Source: Cyanobacteria bacterium UBA1221
Lineage (GTDB): Bacteria > Cyanobacteriota > Vampirovibrionia > Gastranaerophilales > Gastranaerophilaceae
Assembly (NCBI GenBank): GCA_002309425.1
Contig: DBXD01000056.1
Coordinates: 68,324-99,017, forward strand
Reading direction: 5' to 3'
DNA: 30,694 bases
This document shows positions 1-7,985 of the stretch, piece after piece. Each line of letters starts with the position of its first letter. Positions within the stretch are counted from its first letter, which is position 1. Made by a program: the position numbers and the translations under genes. Below the pieces are notes generated by a model that was not told the DNA's origin, searched no databases, and worked only from the letters and a program-made list of their open reading frames with translations.

Positions 1-248
1 TTAAGTCCCTCAAAAACAGAAATACCCTCCAATATATCACTGCTAATTTTCCGCGGGATAAAATAAGCATGCAGATCCAAAGGATAAAATCCCCTATCTC
101 TTAATTTCTGATTACTTCCATGTATAAACTCAATCATATCTCTTGTCCTTTCGGACAGTTTTTCCGGCTCCTGCTTATATTTTATACAGGAGGTGAAACC
201 TAATTTGTTAGAATATGAATTATATGCATTTATATTTTGTATGCGCAT
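1..248 (-). CDS. Orphan protein, N-terminal part (cut by window edge)
   Basis: The minus-strand frame is open from an ATG at 246-248 to the window edge and gives about 82 residues, beginning MRIQNINAYNSYSNKLGF. There is no signal peptide or membrane segment. The chain is polar and charged, with RTRDMIEFIHGSNQKL around residues 35-50, and looks like real coding sequence rather than noise. The start is chosen because it is the only in-frame ATG after the upstream stop; no clear Shine-Dalgarno precedes it. I do not recognise the family. The short Asn/Ser-rich N-terminus ending in an aromatic-Gly pair resembles the start of the orphan gene at 23065 and of many proteins I associate with Gastranaerophilales (recollection). 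The lethal-factor-like gene lies upstream on the same strand, 81 bp away, so the two could be cotranscribed. Confidence 0.6.
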   Translation of the reverse strand, partial: MRIQNINAYNSYSNKLGFTSCIKYKQEPEKLSERTRDMIEFIHGSNQKLRDRGFYPLDLHAYFIPRKISSDILEGISVFEGL

Positions 249-329
249 ACCAATATAAAACACGTAAAAAATTTTTTTGCTATTTATTTTAATAAATTTT
301 TATACTTATAATAAAGATATCAGATAATT

Positions 330-2267
330 CTAGTTAGGTATATGTCTTTCTTCGTTTGAGCGTTTTCTGATTTGTTTTAACAGTTCTTCCGCAGCTTTTA
401 AACATTTTGGGAAATGTGCAAGTATTACATCTTTTGACTGACAATCGCCCAGCATTAAAAGGGTATAACACTCAGCAAACATTTCATTCACATTATAAGT
501 TGCATAATTTGAAGTACGTTCTTTTCGTTTATAACCCTTTCTTTTAGAATACTGTGTAAAACCCGCTTCTTTATACGCTGCAAGTTCTTCTTCAAATACA
601 GAATTAAATTCAGTTGTTTCGCTGCTATACAGATAATTTAAAACGCAATCAATAGAATGCCCAAGCTCATGTACAGTAATCTCCTCACTAAAAGTACTAG
701 TTACTATAATATCGTATAGAGAACTATAATATCCGCCGGCTTCCCATTCGCTATTCTCAGGACATGTAAACATGCTTTTATCATTTTTTGATATAATATG
801 ATTCATTTCTATGCTCATATCTTCCAGAACTTCGCCGGGCAGATTCTGCATGGTTGCGAACATATTATTTTTATCAATAGTTACCATTGTGCTAAAAAGC
901 TTATCCATATCAACAACGGATTCTTTGCCTGTATCATTATTTTTTACATATACCATATTCCCTTCAAATTTGATATTATAACTGTCACCGGAGTAATAAT
1001 CATTTTGTATTTTAGAGTTTTCAATATATAAATGCGGTTGATAATTGTTAATAATCTGTTTTGTATACATTTCAAAAAGTTTTTTATATTCTGCTTTTTT
1101 ATAATTCGGCAAGTCGGATAGCTCAATATCTCGTTCCAAATTCGTGCGGCCTGTATTTTTCTTCCAATCCTCAATTGCTATAGCGACATAAGCACATTTT
1201 TCAAAGATATCCTTCTCATTATCGCTATCGTCTAATTCATCAATAATCCAAGATAAGTGACAAATTTTTATAAAATCCGTAAAATTTTCAATTACACTAC
1301 CGGGTTTATAATAATGCCTCATTTTATTCATTAATCCGTCCGCCATTTTTTCAGTATCTTTTTCAATCAAACCAAGGGTTGCAAATAAATTGTTTTGTCC
1401 ATATTCATGCCTTATATCATCTATCAATGAGTTATTTGTTAGCTCTTTGTAGTAGTTAAATACATCATAGGCATTCTCCTGAGTAATCTGCTCTAACAGA
1501 GTCTCTAATTTATCACTCTTTATCGGCAAACCTAAAGAACTTTTTTTATAAATCTCTGCTTGAAGCGCCTTTACAAATTCTTTCACTTCAACTGAATACA
1601 TTTTTTCCCCGTGTTTATCATAATTCTCATATTTGTTGCTATGATTATTGTATCTTCTATCTGATAAAACTTCTCCGCTTTTAATATTAAAGGTTTTTGA
1701 TATATGTATCGGGCTGATTAAATCTTCGTTGTTTATAAAAATGTTACTTAAGTCCCCATAGCTGTTTCTATCAATTTTAACAATTGTGCCATCTTCATAA
1801 GTACGAATTTCACAATCGTATTGATAACTCACTTCATATTTCATGTTTCCCAGACCAATTTCTTCTTCAATAGTTTTATGCGGGCCCATGTATTGCTTGA
1901 GCTCATCATACTTATAGCCATTATTATCAGCGTAACGCAACATTTCCTCATAAGAGGGGAATTTAACTTTTGATATGTCTTTACCCATACGTTTCGCCGC
2001 ATATTTTATTACTTTAACTTTGTTATCGTAATCTTCTTTTGTATCGGTAAACTCACCTTCATCAAGGATAGCATTATAGTGAGTTGAAGATGTTTCTGGT
2101 TTAAATGGGATTTTGTCTTTATCCGTATCATATACTGACATTAATGCCAGCGCTGCCCAAGCATTATCAGGCATAAGCGCTGTTGCTCCATAAATTTGCA
2201 TTTTAGATGCATAGTCTTGAAAATTTTTAACAAACGGATTATACAAAAATGCCAAATATTTATCCAC
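330..2267 (-). CDS. Lethal-factor-like (M34/ATLF-like) zinc metalloprotease
   Basis: A 645-residue protein with a zincin site at its C-terminus. HELGH is at residues 533-537, and a downstream Glu in NEMFAE (Glu595) is the likely third zinc ligand. Spacing and flanks follow anthrax lethal factor as I recall it: HEFGHAVD, then about 45 residues later NEAEFFAEAF, then a helical tail. Here they are HELGHSID, NVNEMFAECY and a Lys-rich helical end. Family members cleave host kinases (LF) or Pro-Pro bonds (clostridial PPEP); this substrate is unknown. The remaining ~530 residues are mostly helical and unrecognised. No signal peptide or membrane helix is visible, so any export would need another route. 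The start is GTG at 2265-2267, only 3 nt after the upstream ORF's TAA and in the same frame, which suggests termination-reinitiation or a gene split by a stop. Zincin assignment is firm; M34-like is likely. Confidence 0.8.
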   Translation of the reverse strand: MDKYLAFLYNPFVKNFQDYASKMQIYGATALMPDNAWAALALMSVYDTDKDKIPFKPETSSTHYNAILDEGEFTDTKEDYDNKVKVIKYAAKRMGKDISKVKFPSYEEMLRYADNNGYKYDELKQYMGPHKTIEEEIGLGNMKYEVSYQYDCEIRTYEDGTIVKIDRNSYGDLSNIFINNEDLISPIHISKTFNIKSGEVLSDRRYNNHSNKYENYDKHGEKMYSVEVKEFVKALQAEIYKKSSLGLPIKSDKLETLLEQITQENAYDVFNYYKELTNNSLIDDIRHEYGQNNLFATLGLIEKDTEKMADGLMNKMRHYYKPGSVIENFTDFIKICHLSWIIDELDDSDNEKDIFEKCAYVAIAIEDWKKNTGRTNLERDIELSDLPNYKKAEYKKLFEMYTKQIINNYQPHLYIENSKIQNDYYSGDSYNIKFEGNMVYVKNNDTGKESVVDMDKLFSTMVTIDKNNMFATMQNLPGEVLEDMSIEMNHIISKNDKSMFTCPENSEWEAGGYYSSLYDIIVTSTFSEEITVHELGHSIDCVLNYLYSSETTEFNSVFEEELAAYKEAGFTQYSKRKGYKRKERTSNYATYNVNEMFAECYTLLMLGDCQSKDVILAHFPKCLKAAEELLKQIRKRSNEERHIPN

Positions 2268-2270
2268 GTA

Positions 2271-2729
2271 TTAGCCCCCCGTATTTTTATACTCTTTTAT
2301 AAAATCAAATTCCCCATCCAGATTATCATCTATACCTTTACTCTGCACCTTGTCCGGATAAGAAAAAGAAGTATATCTGTCGGCATAGCCGTCTTTATCA
2401 TCATCAAACAGTGTAGTTATTGAAGTATTTTTCCTGGATCCGTTTGGCTTATCAAAAAATTTTCCGACAGAAACCCTGTCTTTCCTCGTTTGTACGCATA
2501 TATCTTTGTTTCCGCTGCTTTTAATCTCAGGCATCGGTATTTTTTCCTGACCTTTCGCCCAAATGTTCAGTACATGCAGTTCAACTTCGTCGGTAATAAC
2601 CTTGTCAAAATCATTCTTACAAAAATCAATAATAAATTGTTTGGTTTTGTCCGTAACAGCCATACCGGAAATACTGTTAAGCACCTGTTGCGTTGTCATT
2701 CCGACCTTTAAACCAAAATCATTTCCCAT
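2271..2729 (-). CDS. Orphan 152-aa protein with EF-hand-like Ca-binding loops
   Basis: The ATG at 2727-2729 follows GGGGAT about 7 nt upstream. The C-terminal half has two Asp-rich loops, DDDKDGYAD and DDNLDGEFD, fitting the DxDxDG pattern of EF-hand or thrombospondin-type calcium loops. A degenerate third one, DFDKVITDEVE, lies near residue 40. There is no signal peptide. The frame ends ...NTGG, then TAA; after one more codon (TAC) comes the GTG start of the metalloprotease, in the same frame. The pair may therefore be a two-gene operon or a single ~799-codon gene interrupted by one stop codon. A single-base change in the G6 run just before the stop would not restore a continuous frame. A calcium-binding role is inferred from the motif only. 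Confidence 0.7.
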   Translation of the reverse strand: MGNDFGLKVGMTTQQVLNSISGMAVTDKTKQFIIDFCKNDFDKVITDEVELHVLNIWAKGQEKIPMPEIKSSGNKDICVQTRKDRVSVGKFFDKPNGSRKNTSITTLFDDDKDGYADRYTSFSYPDKVQSKGIDDNLDGEFDFIKEYKNTGG

Positions 2730-2841
2730 AGTTTTATCCCCGTTTATTAATACCCCTGTAATTATATAAAGTATTTTTATCTAAAAAAAATGCTTTTTAT
2801 ATTAAGTAATTTAAAGACAGACGGAGAAATTATTTTGTAAC

Positions 2842-2874
2842 AAAAAAAGGGCTGTTCTGACGAACAGCCCTTTT
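2842..2874 (-). terminator. Intrinsic terminator of the HU gene
   Basis: A perfect inverted repeat, GGGCTGTTC (2849-2857) and GAACAGCCC (2862-2870), encloses a 4-nt loop. Flanking A and T runs extend the stem, and on the minus strand it is followed by seven Ts. It lies 20 bp downstream of the HU stop codon. Confidence 0.9.
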
Positions 2875-2893
2875 AACTACTTTAAACTGCAAA

Positions 2894-3172
2894 CTACTTG
2901 CCGTTAACAATAGTTTTGAATTTCTTACCAGCTGAGAAAGCAGGAACAGTTTTAGCAGGGATTTTGATTTCCTTACCGGTTTGAGGATTTCTGCCCATTC
3001 TAGCTGCTCTTTTTCTAGATTCAAATGTACCGAAGCCAACTAATGTAACTTTTTTACCTTTAGAAACAGTTTTTTCTACAGTTTCAATCCAAGCGCTGAT
3101 AACTTCAGCAGCTTCTTTTTGTGATACGCTAGCTTTTTTAGCAACTTCTTGTACTAATTCTTCTTTGTTCAT
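2894..3172 (-). CDS. hup: DNA-binding protein HU
   Basis: A 92-residue histone-like protein of the usual HU length. It carries the family signature GFGTFESRKRAARMGRNP in the beta-arm region, followed by a conserved KTVPAFSAGKKFK end. It binds and bends DNA non-specifically as a dimer and helps compact the nucleoid. The start is supported by GGAG 7 nt upstream. It is monocistronic: its own strong promoter lies at 3205-3232 and a terminator follows directly. Whether it is the homodimer-forming HU or one of several paralogues cannot be told from this window. Confidence 0.97.
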   Translation of the reverse strand: MNKEELVQEVAKKASVSQKEAAEVISAWIETVEKTVSKGKKVTLVGFGTFESRKRAARMGRNPQTGKEIKIPAKTVPAFSAGKKFKTIVNGK

Positions 3173-3204
3173 TTTAAAACTCCTTTTCTTATTTGTACCC
3201 TTTT

Positions 3205-3232
3205 ATTATAGCGAATTTAAATTTTTGTGCAA
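3205..3232 (-). promoter_or_regulatory. Sigma70-type promoter of the HU gene
   Basis: On the minus strand, TTGCAC (3227-3232) and a perfect TATAAT (3205-3210) are separated by 16 bp. The -10 lies 32 bp upstream of the ATG, fitting strong expression of HU. Confidence 0.8.
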
Positions 3233-3333
3233 GTATAGTTAAGGAAATTTAACATTTTTAAACAAAAAAACATCTGTATGTATGAATTTATAAAGAATTT
3301 GCCTTAAAAATGATACAAAAAATTAATAGAAAC

Positions 3334-3361
3334 TGGCATTTTGATAATTTTTTGGTAAAAT
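3334..3361 (+). promoter_or_regulatory. Possible promoter of the glycosyltransferase-apt unit
   Basis: TGGCAT (3334-3339) and TAAAAT (3356-3361) are separated by 16 bp, 44 bp before the chosen start. The -35 match is weak; the site is suggested mainly by its position in the divergent HU/GT2 gap. Confidence 0.35.
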
Positions 3362-3405
3362 ATAGTAAGGGATTATGTAATTGTAATACTAAGGGTGTAT
3401 ACCGT

Positions 3406-4755
3406 ATGAAAGAGAGAATTATTCTTTTTATAATAGTTTTTGGACTGGGTGTATTTATTTACATCTTCCAGAGTTATTTTAATACGGTTTGGGGACTGGC
3501 ATTTTTGTGCTTGTTAATGTCAATATACGCAATCTTTTCCAGCCTTGCCTACAAATACAAAAAGCGTAAACTCCAGAAGTATCCTCAGGTCGTAAATGAA
3601 GATTACAAACCGTTTGTAAGCATTATGATACCTGCACACAATGAAGAAAGTGTTATAGCTAATACCGTTAAAAACATTCTCTCTCTTGATTACGAAAATT
3701 TTGAAATAATTGTAATAGACGACAGAAGTTCTGATAACACCGCGTCCGTTATAAAAGATTTAGAAATGCGTTATGATAAAGTTAAAGCATTAATCCGTCA
3801 GCAGGGAGCATTTCCCGGAAAATCCGCGGTACTGAATGATGCTTTTGTTATTGCAAAAGGTGATGCAATCCTTGTATTTGATGCGGATGCAACGGTTGAG
3901 CCGGATTTCTTAAAGAAAATCCTACCCCAATTAGAGCCGGAAGATGTCGGCGCAGTTCAGGCAAGAAAAGTATTAAGGAACAAAGATTATAACTGGCTTA
4001 CCAGGTGTCAGAGCAACGAATACAGTCTTGATGTGCACTGCCAGCTTGGCAGAGATTCCGTCAAAGGTGCGGTTGAGCTCAGAGGTAACGGGGAAATAAT
4101 TAAAAGAGAAGCCCTGGAAGATATCGGCGGCTGGAATAATTATACAATAACAGACGACCTGGACATGTCAACAAGATTACATATTAAAGGATGGGACGTA
4201 AGGTTTTGTCTTGATGCTGTCGTTTATGAAGAAGCAATTATATACGTTTGGCCGCTGTTCAGACAGCGCAGGCGTTGGCTTGAAGGTACAATAAGAAGAT
4301 ATTTGGAATACTCGGGTCAGGCTTTGACTTCAAGAGATATGTCGCTAAGAGCAAGCGTTGATATGATGGCATATATTTCAGAATTTATAATGCCCTTGTG
4401 GTGCGTTATGGAAATCCTTATAAGAGGGTTTAAAATTCTTGCAAAAGACGCTCCTACACATATGATTTTTTCATCAATATTTATAAGTTGTATTATAGGA
4501 CTCGGCTTCTTTACTGCAGCAAGGTATGCCCTCAGACGATATGATAATTTCAGCAGGATGAAAGCTTTAAAAGAAGCATTTTTAACGAGCATTTATCTTC
4601 TGGTTCTGTGGTTTCCGCTGGAATTATTTATATGCTTTAAAATTTTATTCCTCAAAAAGGATATGAAATGGGGAAAAACGACTCACGGACTGATTAAAGA
4701 AGAAGAAGATAATATCAGAAAAGAACAGGAAAAAGCAGCATTACACTCAAAATAA
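3406..4755 (+). CDS. Processive family-2 membrane glycosyltransferase
   Basis: A 449-residue inner-membrane GT2 enzyme. There are two N-terminal membrane segments (about 5-22 and 28-48), a cytoplasmic GT-A catalytic domain, and at least two C-terminal hydrophobic segments. Catalytic motifs are complete: DDR at 105-107, DAD at 159-161, the acceptor-side TDD at 249-251, and QRRRW at 287-291. The Q/RxxRW motif marks processive synthases (cellulose, hyaluronan, poly-N-acetylglucosamine, IcaA/PgaC types), so a polysaccharide is likely made and exported; the sugar cannot be read from sequence. I place the start at MKERII (ATG 3406) with AAGGGTG upstream; an open frame continues 5' to 3310 but those 32 codons are polar and start inside the promoter region. 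apt follows after 20 bp. No partner synthase subunit is adjacent. Confidence 0.88.
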   Translation: MKERIILFIIVFGLGVFIYIFQSYFNTVWGLAFLCLLMSIYAIFSSLAYKYKKRKLQKYPQVVNEDYKPFVSIMIPAHNEESVIANTVKNILSLDYENFEIIVIDDRSSDNTASVIKDLEMRYDKVKALIRQQGAFPGKSAVLNDAFVIAKGDAILVFDADATVEPDFLKKILPQLEPEDVGAVQARKVLRNKDYNWLTRCQSNEYSLDVHCQLGRDSVKGAVELRGNGEIIKREALEDIGGWNNYTITDDLDMSTRLHIKGWDVRFCLDAVVYEEAIIYVWPLFRQRRRWLEGTIRRYLEYSGQALTSRDMSLRASVDMMAYISEFIMPLWCVMEILIRGFKILAKDAPTHMIFSSIFISCIIGLGFFTAARYALRRYDNFSRMKALKEAFLTSIYLLVLWFPLELFICFKILFLKKDMKWGKTTHGLIKEEEDNIRKEQEKAALHSK

Positions 4756-4775
4756 AAGATTGGAGAAAATATAAA

Positions 4776-5309
4776 ATGACGATTACATTAGAAGAAACAG
4801 TAAAGAGCAAAATAAGAACAGTAAAGGATTTCCCGAAAGAAGGAATACTGTTTAGAGATATAACAACCGCAATAAAAGATAAAGAAACTTTACCTATAAT
4901 AATTGATTATTTGTGTGACCAATTTAAAGACATGAAGATAGATTATATTGCAGGAATTGAGAGTCGAGGCTTTATATTTGGCATGCCTATGGCATATAAA
5001 TTGGAATGCGGGTTTGTTCCCGTGAGAAAACCTAAAAAACTTCCGGCAGAAACAATTTCTCAGGAATACGAACTTGAATACGGAACGGATAAAATTGAAA
5101 TACATAAAGATGCCTTTGGGGTTGGAGATAACGTACTGATTATTGATGACTTGCTTGCAACCGGAGGAACTGCTGAGGCAGCCGCAAAACTTGTTAAAAA
5201 AACAGGCGCAAATCTGGTCGGAATGGGATTTTTAATTGAATTAGAGGCTCTTCACGGCAGAGAAAAATTAAAAGACTGCGGCAAAGTAGTTTCAATGTTG
5301 AAGTATTAA
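4776..5309 (+). CDS. apt: Adenine phosphoribosyltransferase
   Basis: A 177-residue purine-salvage enzyme that converts adenine and PRPP to AMP and pyrophosphate in the cytosol. The N-terminus has the family pattern VKDFPKEGILFRDIT. IESRGFIFG follows at about 61-69, and the PRPP-binding loop VLIIDDLLATGGTA lies at 120-133 or so. Length matches the family (170-185). A TTGGAG Shine-Dalgarno precedes the ATG. It lies 20 bp behind the glycosyltransferase and is probably cotranscribed with it, a pairing with no obvious functional logic. Confidence 0.97.
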   Translation: MTITLEETVKSKIRTVKDFPKEGILFRDITTAIKDKETLPIIIDYLCDQFKDMKIDYIAGIESRGFIFGMPMAYKLECGFVPVRKPKKLPAETISQEYELEYGTDKIEIHKDAFGVGDNVLIIDDLLATGGTAEAAAKLVKKTGANLVGMGFLIELEALHGREKLKDCGKVVSMLKY

Positions 5310-5320
5310 TAAAAAGACAT

Positions 5321-5358
5321 ATCATTTTTAGGAACGTAGTGAGATAGCGAAGCAATCG
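5321..5358. repeat. Degenerate dispersed intergenic repeat (candidate)
   Basis: The convergent gap after apt contains GGAACGTAGTGAGATAGCG followed by AAGCAATCG. This resembles the widespread family of short intergenic repeats of the form GAGGAnCGnAGnGAnGAAGCAATC seen in unrelated bacterial genomes. The resemblance is from memory and only one copy is in this window. Confidence 0.35.
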
Positions 5359-5380
5359 TTTTTTTAATTGTACGATGAAA

Positions 5381-5394
5381 TGGGGCTTACCCCA
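5381..5394 (-). terminator. Weak hairpin, possible terminator of gatB operon
   Basis: TGGGG and CCCCA enclose a 4-nt loop and are followed on the minus strand by TTTCATC. The 5-bp stem and short T-run make this a weak candidate, but its position in the convergent gap 40 bp past the last minus-strand gene is right. Confidence 0.35.
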
Positions 5395-5433
5395 CACAGT
5401 TCTTGTCTACTCGTAGTCTAAATTGTCTAAACC

Positions 5434-6486
5434 TTATTTAACCACCTTGTTCAGGCCGTGCGGTTTATCTACATTTCTTTTTAGACTTTTTGCTATTTCT
5501 AATGCCAAGAGTTGTCCTATTACGACGGTTCCAAAGGCTCTTGGGATAAAATCTTTTACATTAATATTTAATATATAATCTGCCTTAATCGGCTCCTGTA
5601 AATCCCCAATATAACAAAGGGGTATATTATAATCCTCTCTCATTTTGTTCAGATTTCTGACCGCAATTTCGTGTAAGGGTTCTGCTGACACATGAATCTG
5701 CGCAGACTTATTGTTTAATACAGCGACATGTCCATGCATAAACTCGCCCAAAATACTTGAAATTGTGCATATATAAGAGGTTTCTTTGATTTTTAGCGAA
5801 ATTTCTTTGGCAATAGCATAGGAAATGCCATCCGCAGTTACCGCTATTAGTTTATATTTAGAAAGTTTTTTGGCGACTTTTGAAATATTCTTATGTATTG
5901 AAAGAACATTTTTGATAACTTCCGGAATAAACTTTATCTGAGTCATATATTCCGAAATATCTGTTCCTTTTAATTGTGCAAATTTTAATACAAGCAAGGT
6001 CACGCATACCATCTGAGTTATAAGTGATTTAGTTGCGGCAATACTCTTTTCTTCACCGGCATGACAATCTATCTTAAAATCAGCCGCCCTCCATATAGTC
6101 GAACCAATCTTATTTGTTATTGCCATTGTCCGCATGCCAAGTTCTTTCGCTCTGTTTAAAGCCTCATTGGTATCAGAAGTTTCTCCCGACTGAGTAATGA
6201 AAACGTACAGAATAGTCGTTTCGTGGGGAACTGCCGCTTTTAACAGAAACTCACTCGAATAAATAGCACGCGCCTCTATTCCCGCGATATTTCCGAATAA
6301 ATCAGCACCATATCTTGCACAGTGGTATGAAGAACCGCTCGCAACAAAAACAATTTTCTCAATATCGTCAGGAACATCAATATTTATCAGATTACCCTTC
6401 ACAAGATTGTTAATCAGTTTTGCAACAATCTCGGGCTGCTCATATATTTCAGATTCCATGCTTGATTTAACTGTTTTTTTTAGCAT
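5434..6486 (-). CDS. Double-SIS sugar-phosphate isomerase/deaminase (GlmS/NagB-II-like)
   Basis: A 350-residue cytosolic enzyme with two SIS domains. It resembles the isomerase half of GlmS but has no N-terminal glutaminase. Visible motifs are EIYEQPE near residue 14, SGSSYHCA about 52, QSGETSDT about 100, GEEKSIAATKS about 145, and a C-terminal DKPHGLNKVVK end like the catalytic tail of GlmS. The length and the ATKS motif fit NagB-II-type glucosamine-6-phosphate deaminases or related ketose/aldose isomerases. The complete first domain and a good start argue against it being a broken glmS. Its ATG overlaps the gatB stop (TAATG), so translation is coupled to gatB. The exact substrate is unresolved. 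Confidence 0.85.
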   Translation of the reverse strand: MLKKTVKSSMESEIYEQPEIVAKLINNLVKGNLINIDVPDDIEKIVFVASGSSYHCARYGADLFGNIAGIEARAIYSSEFLLKAAVPHETTILYVFITQSGETSDTNEALNRAKELGMRTMAITNKIGSTIWRAADFKIDCHAGEEKSIAATKSLITQMVCVTLLVLKFAQLKGTDISEYMTQIKFIPEVIKNVLSIHKNISKVAKKLSKYKLIAVTADGISYAIAKEISLKIKETSYICTISSILGEFMHGHVAVLNNKSAQIHVSAEPLHEIAVRNLNKMREDYNIPLCYIGDLQEPIKADYILNINVKDFIPRAFGTVVIGQLLALEIAKSLKRNVDKPHGLNKVVK

Positions 6487-7931
6487 TATCCCAATATCTC
6501 TTTCAGCAACTCGTTAACAGCCTTCGGGTTAGCCCTGCCTTTTGTTTCCTTCATAACCTGTCCGACAAAGAAGCCTAACAACTGGACCTTACCTCCTTTA
6601 TATGCCTCAACTTCTTTCGGATGAGCATCAACCGCTTTTTGGCAAGCCGCTTTAATAGCACCTTCATCAGAAATCTGACTCAGACCTCTCTTTTCAACTA
6701 TTTCTTTAGCGGGAGTTCCGTCTTTCATCATATCAATTATAATTTGCTTACCAATATTATTTGAAATAGTATTTTTCTCAATCATTGCGATAAGCTCTGA
6801 TAAGTTTTCAGGAGTAAGCTTTGTTTCCCCAATTTCAAGTTTTTCTTCTTTTAAGTATGCTGCGATTTCACCCATAATAAAGTTTACGGCAGCCTTTGGA
6901 TTGGTACCTAATTTCAAGACTTCATCAAAGAATAAAGCAAGACCCATTTGTTCCACAATGACACTTGCATCATACTCGCTAAGACCAAGTCCCTGATATC
7001 TTGCACGTTTTTGAGCAGGCAGTTCAGGCATCTTTGCCCTTATTTCTTCAACCCACTCTCTTGAGATTTCCAGCGGCATTAAATCAGGTTCAGGGAAATA
7101 TCTGTAATCGTGGGCATCTTCTTTTCCCCTCATTGAACGGGTTTCTCTTGAATTGTCATCCCAAAGTCTTGTTTCCTGAACGACCTCACCGCCATCTTCT
7201 ACTATTTCTATCTGTCTTTCGATTTCATATTCAATAGCTCTTTGTAATGCGGAAAAACTGTTTACGTTTTTGATTTCGGCGCGGGTGCCAAAGACTTTTG
7301 AACCTTTAGGCATAACAGAAATATTTGCATCACATCTCATTGAACCTTCTTCAAGGTTGCCGTCACAAACACCTATATATCTTACGATATTTCTTAATTC
7401 TTCCATATAAGCTCTAGCTTCTTCAGCACTTCTCATATCAGGTTCGGACACGATTTCAAGTAACGGAGTACCTGCACGATTTAAATCGACAAGTGAATAA
7501 CTTGAGCCTGCAATACCATCTGCACCTGCGTGCACAAGCTTACCTGCATCTTCTTCCAAATGCGCTCTTGTAATACCGATTCTTTTACCGTTTATATCCA
7601 AGTATCCGCCTACGCAAATTGGCTCATCATATTGTGAAATCTGATAACCTTTTGGTAAATCTGGATAAAAATACTGTTTTCTGTCAAATTTACATCTCGG
7701 TGGTATTGTACAGTTAAGAGCAAGTCCCGTCAAAATACCCATATTTACAGCCTCTTTATTTAATACTGGCAACACGCCCGGCATACCAAGTGTAATTGCA
7801 CTTGTTAAACTGTTAGGCTCTTGTCCGAACTCATTTCCGTCAGGCGCAAAAATCTTTGTTTTAGTCTTTAACTGCGCATGAACTTCCAAGCCAATAACGA
7901 CTTCATACTTATCTCTTATACTGCTTTCCAT
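6486..7931 (-). CDS. gatB: Asp/Glu-tRNA amidotransferase subunit B
   Basis: 481 residues, the full length of GatB. The N-terminus reads YEVVIGLEVHAQLKTKTK, followed by the PGVLPVLNKEAV and CKFDRKQYFYPDLPKGYQIS segments and DYRYFPEPDLMPL in the catalytic cradle. The C-terminal YqeY-like tail ends in GQVMKETKGRANPKAVNELL. GatB is the kinase/transamidase subunit of GatCAB, which amidates Glu-tRNA(Gln) and/or Asp-tRNA(Asn). gatA and gatC are not in this window. An AAGGAG 6 nt upstream fixes the start. It is first in a two-gene unit with the SIS enzyme. The upstream region runs directly into a phage remnant, so its promoter may lie in or at the edge of that foreign DNA; I see no strong promoter. 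Confidence 0.97.
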   Translation of the reverse strand: MESSIRDKYEVVIGLEVHAQLKTKTKIFAPDGNEFGQEPNSLTSAITLGMPGVLPVLNKEAVNMGILTGLALNCTIPPRCKFDRKQYFYPDLPKGYQISQYDEPICVGGYLDINGKRIGITRAHLEEDAGKLVHAGADGIAGSSYSLVDLNRAGTPLLEIVSEPDMRSAEEARAYMEELRNIVRYIGVCDGNLEEGSMRCDANISVMPKGSKVFGTRAEIKNVNSFSALQRAIEYEIERQIEIVEDGGEVVQETRLWDDNSRETRSMRGKEDAHDYRYFPEPDLMPLEISREWVEEIRAKMPELPAQKRARYQGLGLSEYDASVIVEQMGLALFFDEVLKLGTNPKAAVNFIMGEIAAYLKEEKLEIGETKLTPENLSELIAMIEKNTISNNIGKQIIIDMMKDGTPAKEIVEKRGLSQISDEGAIKAACQKAVDAHPKEVEAYKGGKVQLLGFFVGQVMKETKGRANPKAVNELLKEILG

Positions 7932-7985
7932 AGTTTCTCCTTATTTAAAATCCCTATGGTTAAAGATTAGCACAAAGATAATTGA

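Noticed and set aside
2271..2280. Frameshift at the G6 run joining the two ORFs
   Set aside because: The two ORFs are already in the same frame; adding or removing one G leads to another stop or a non-matching frame.
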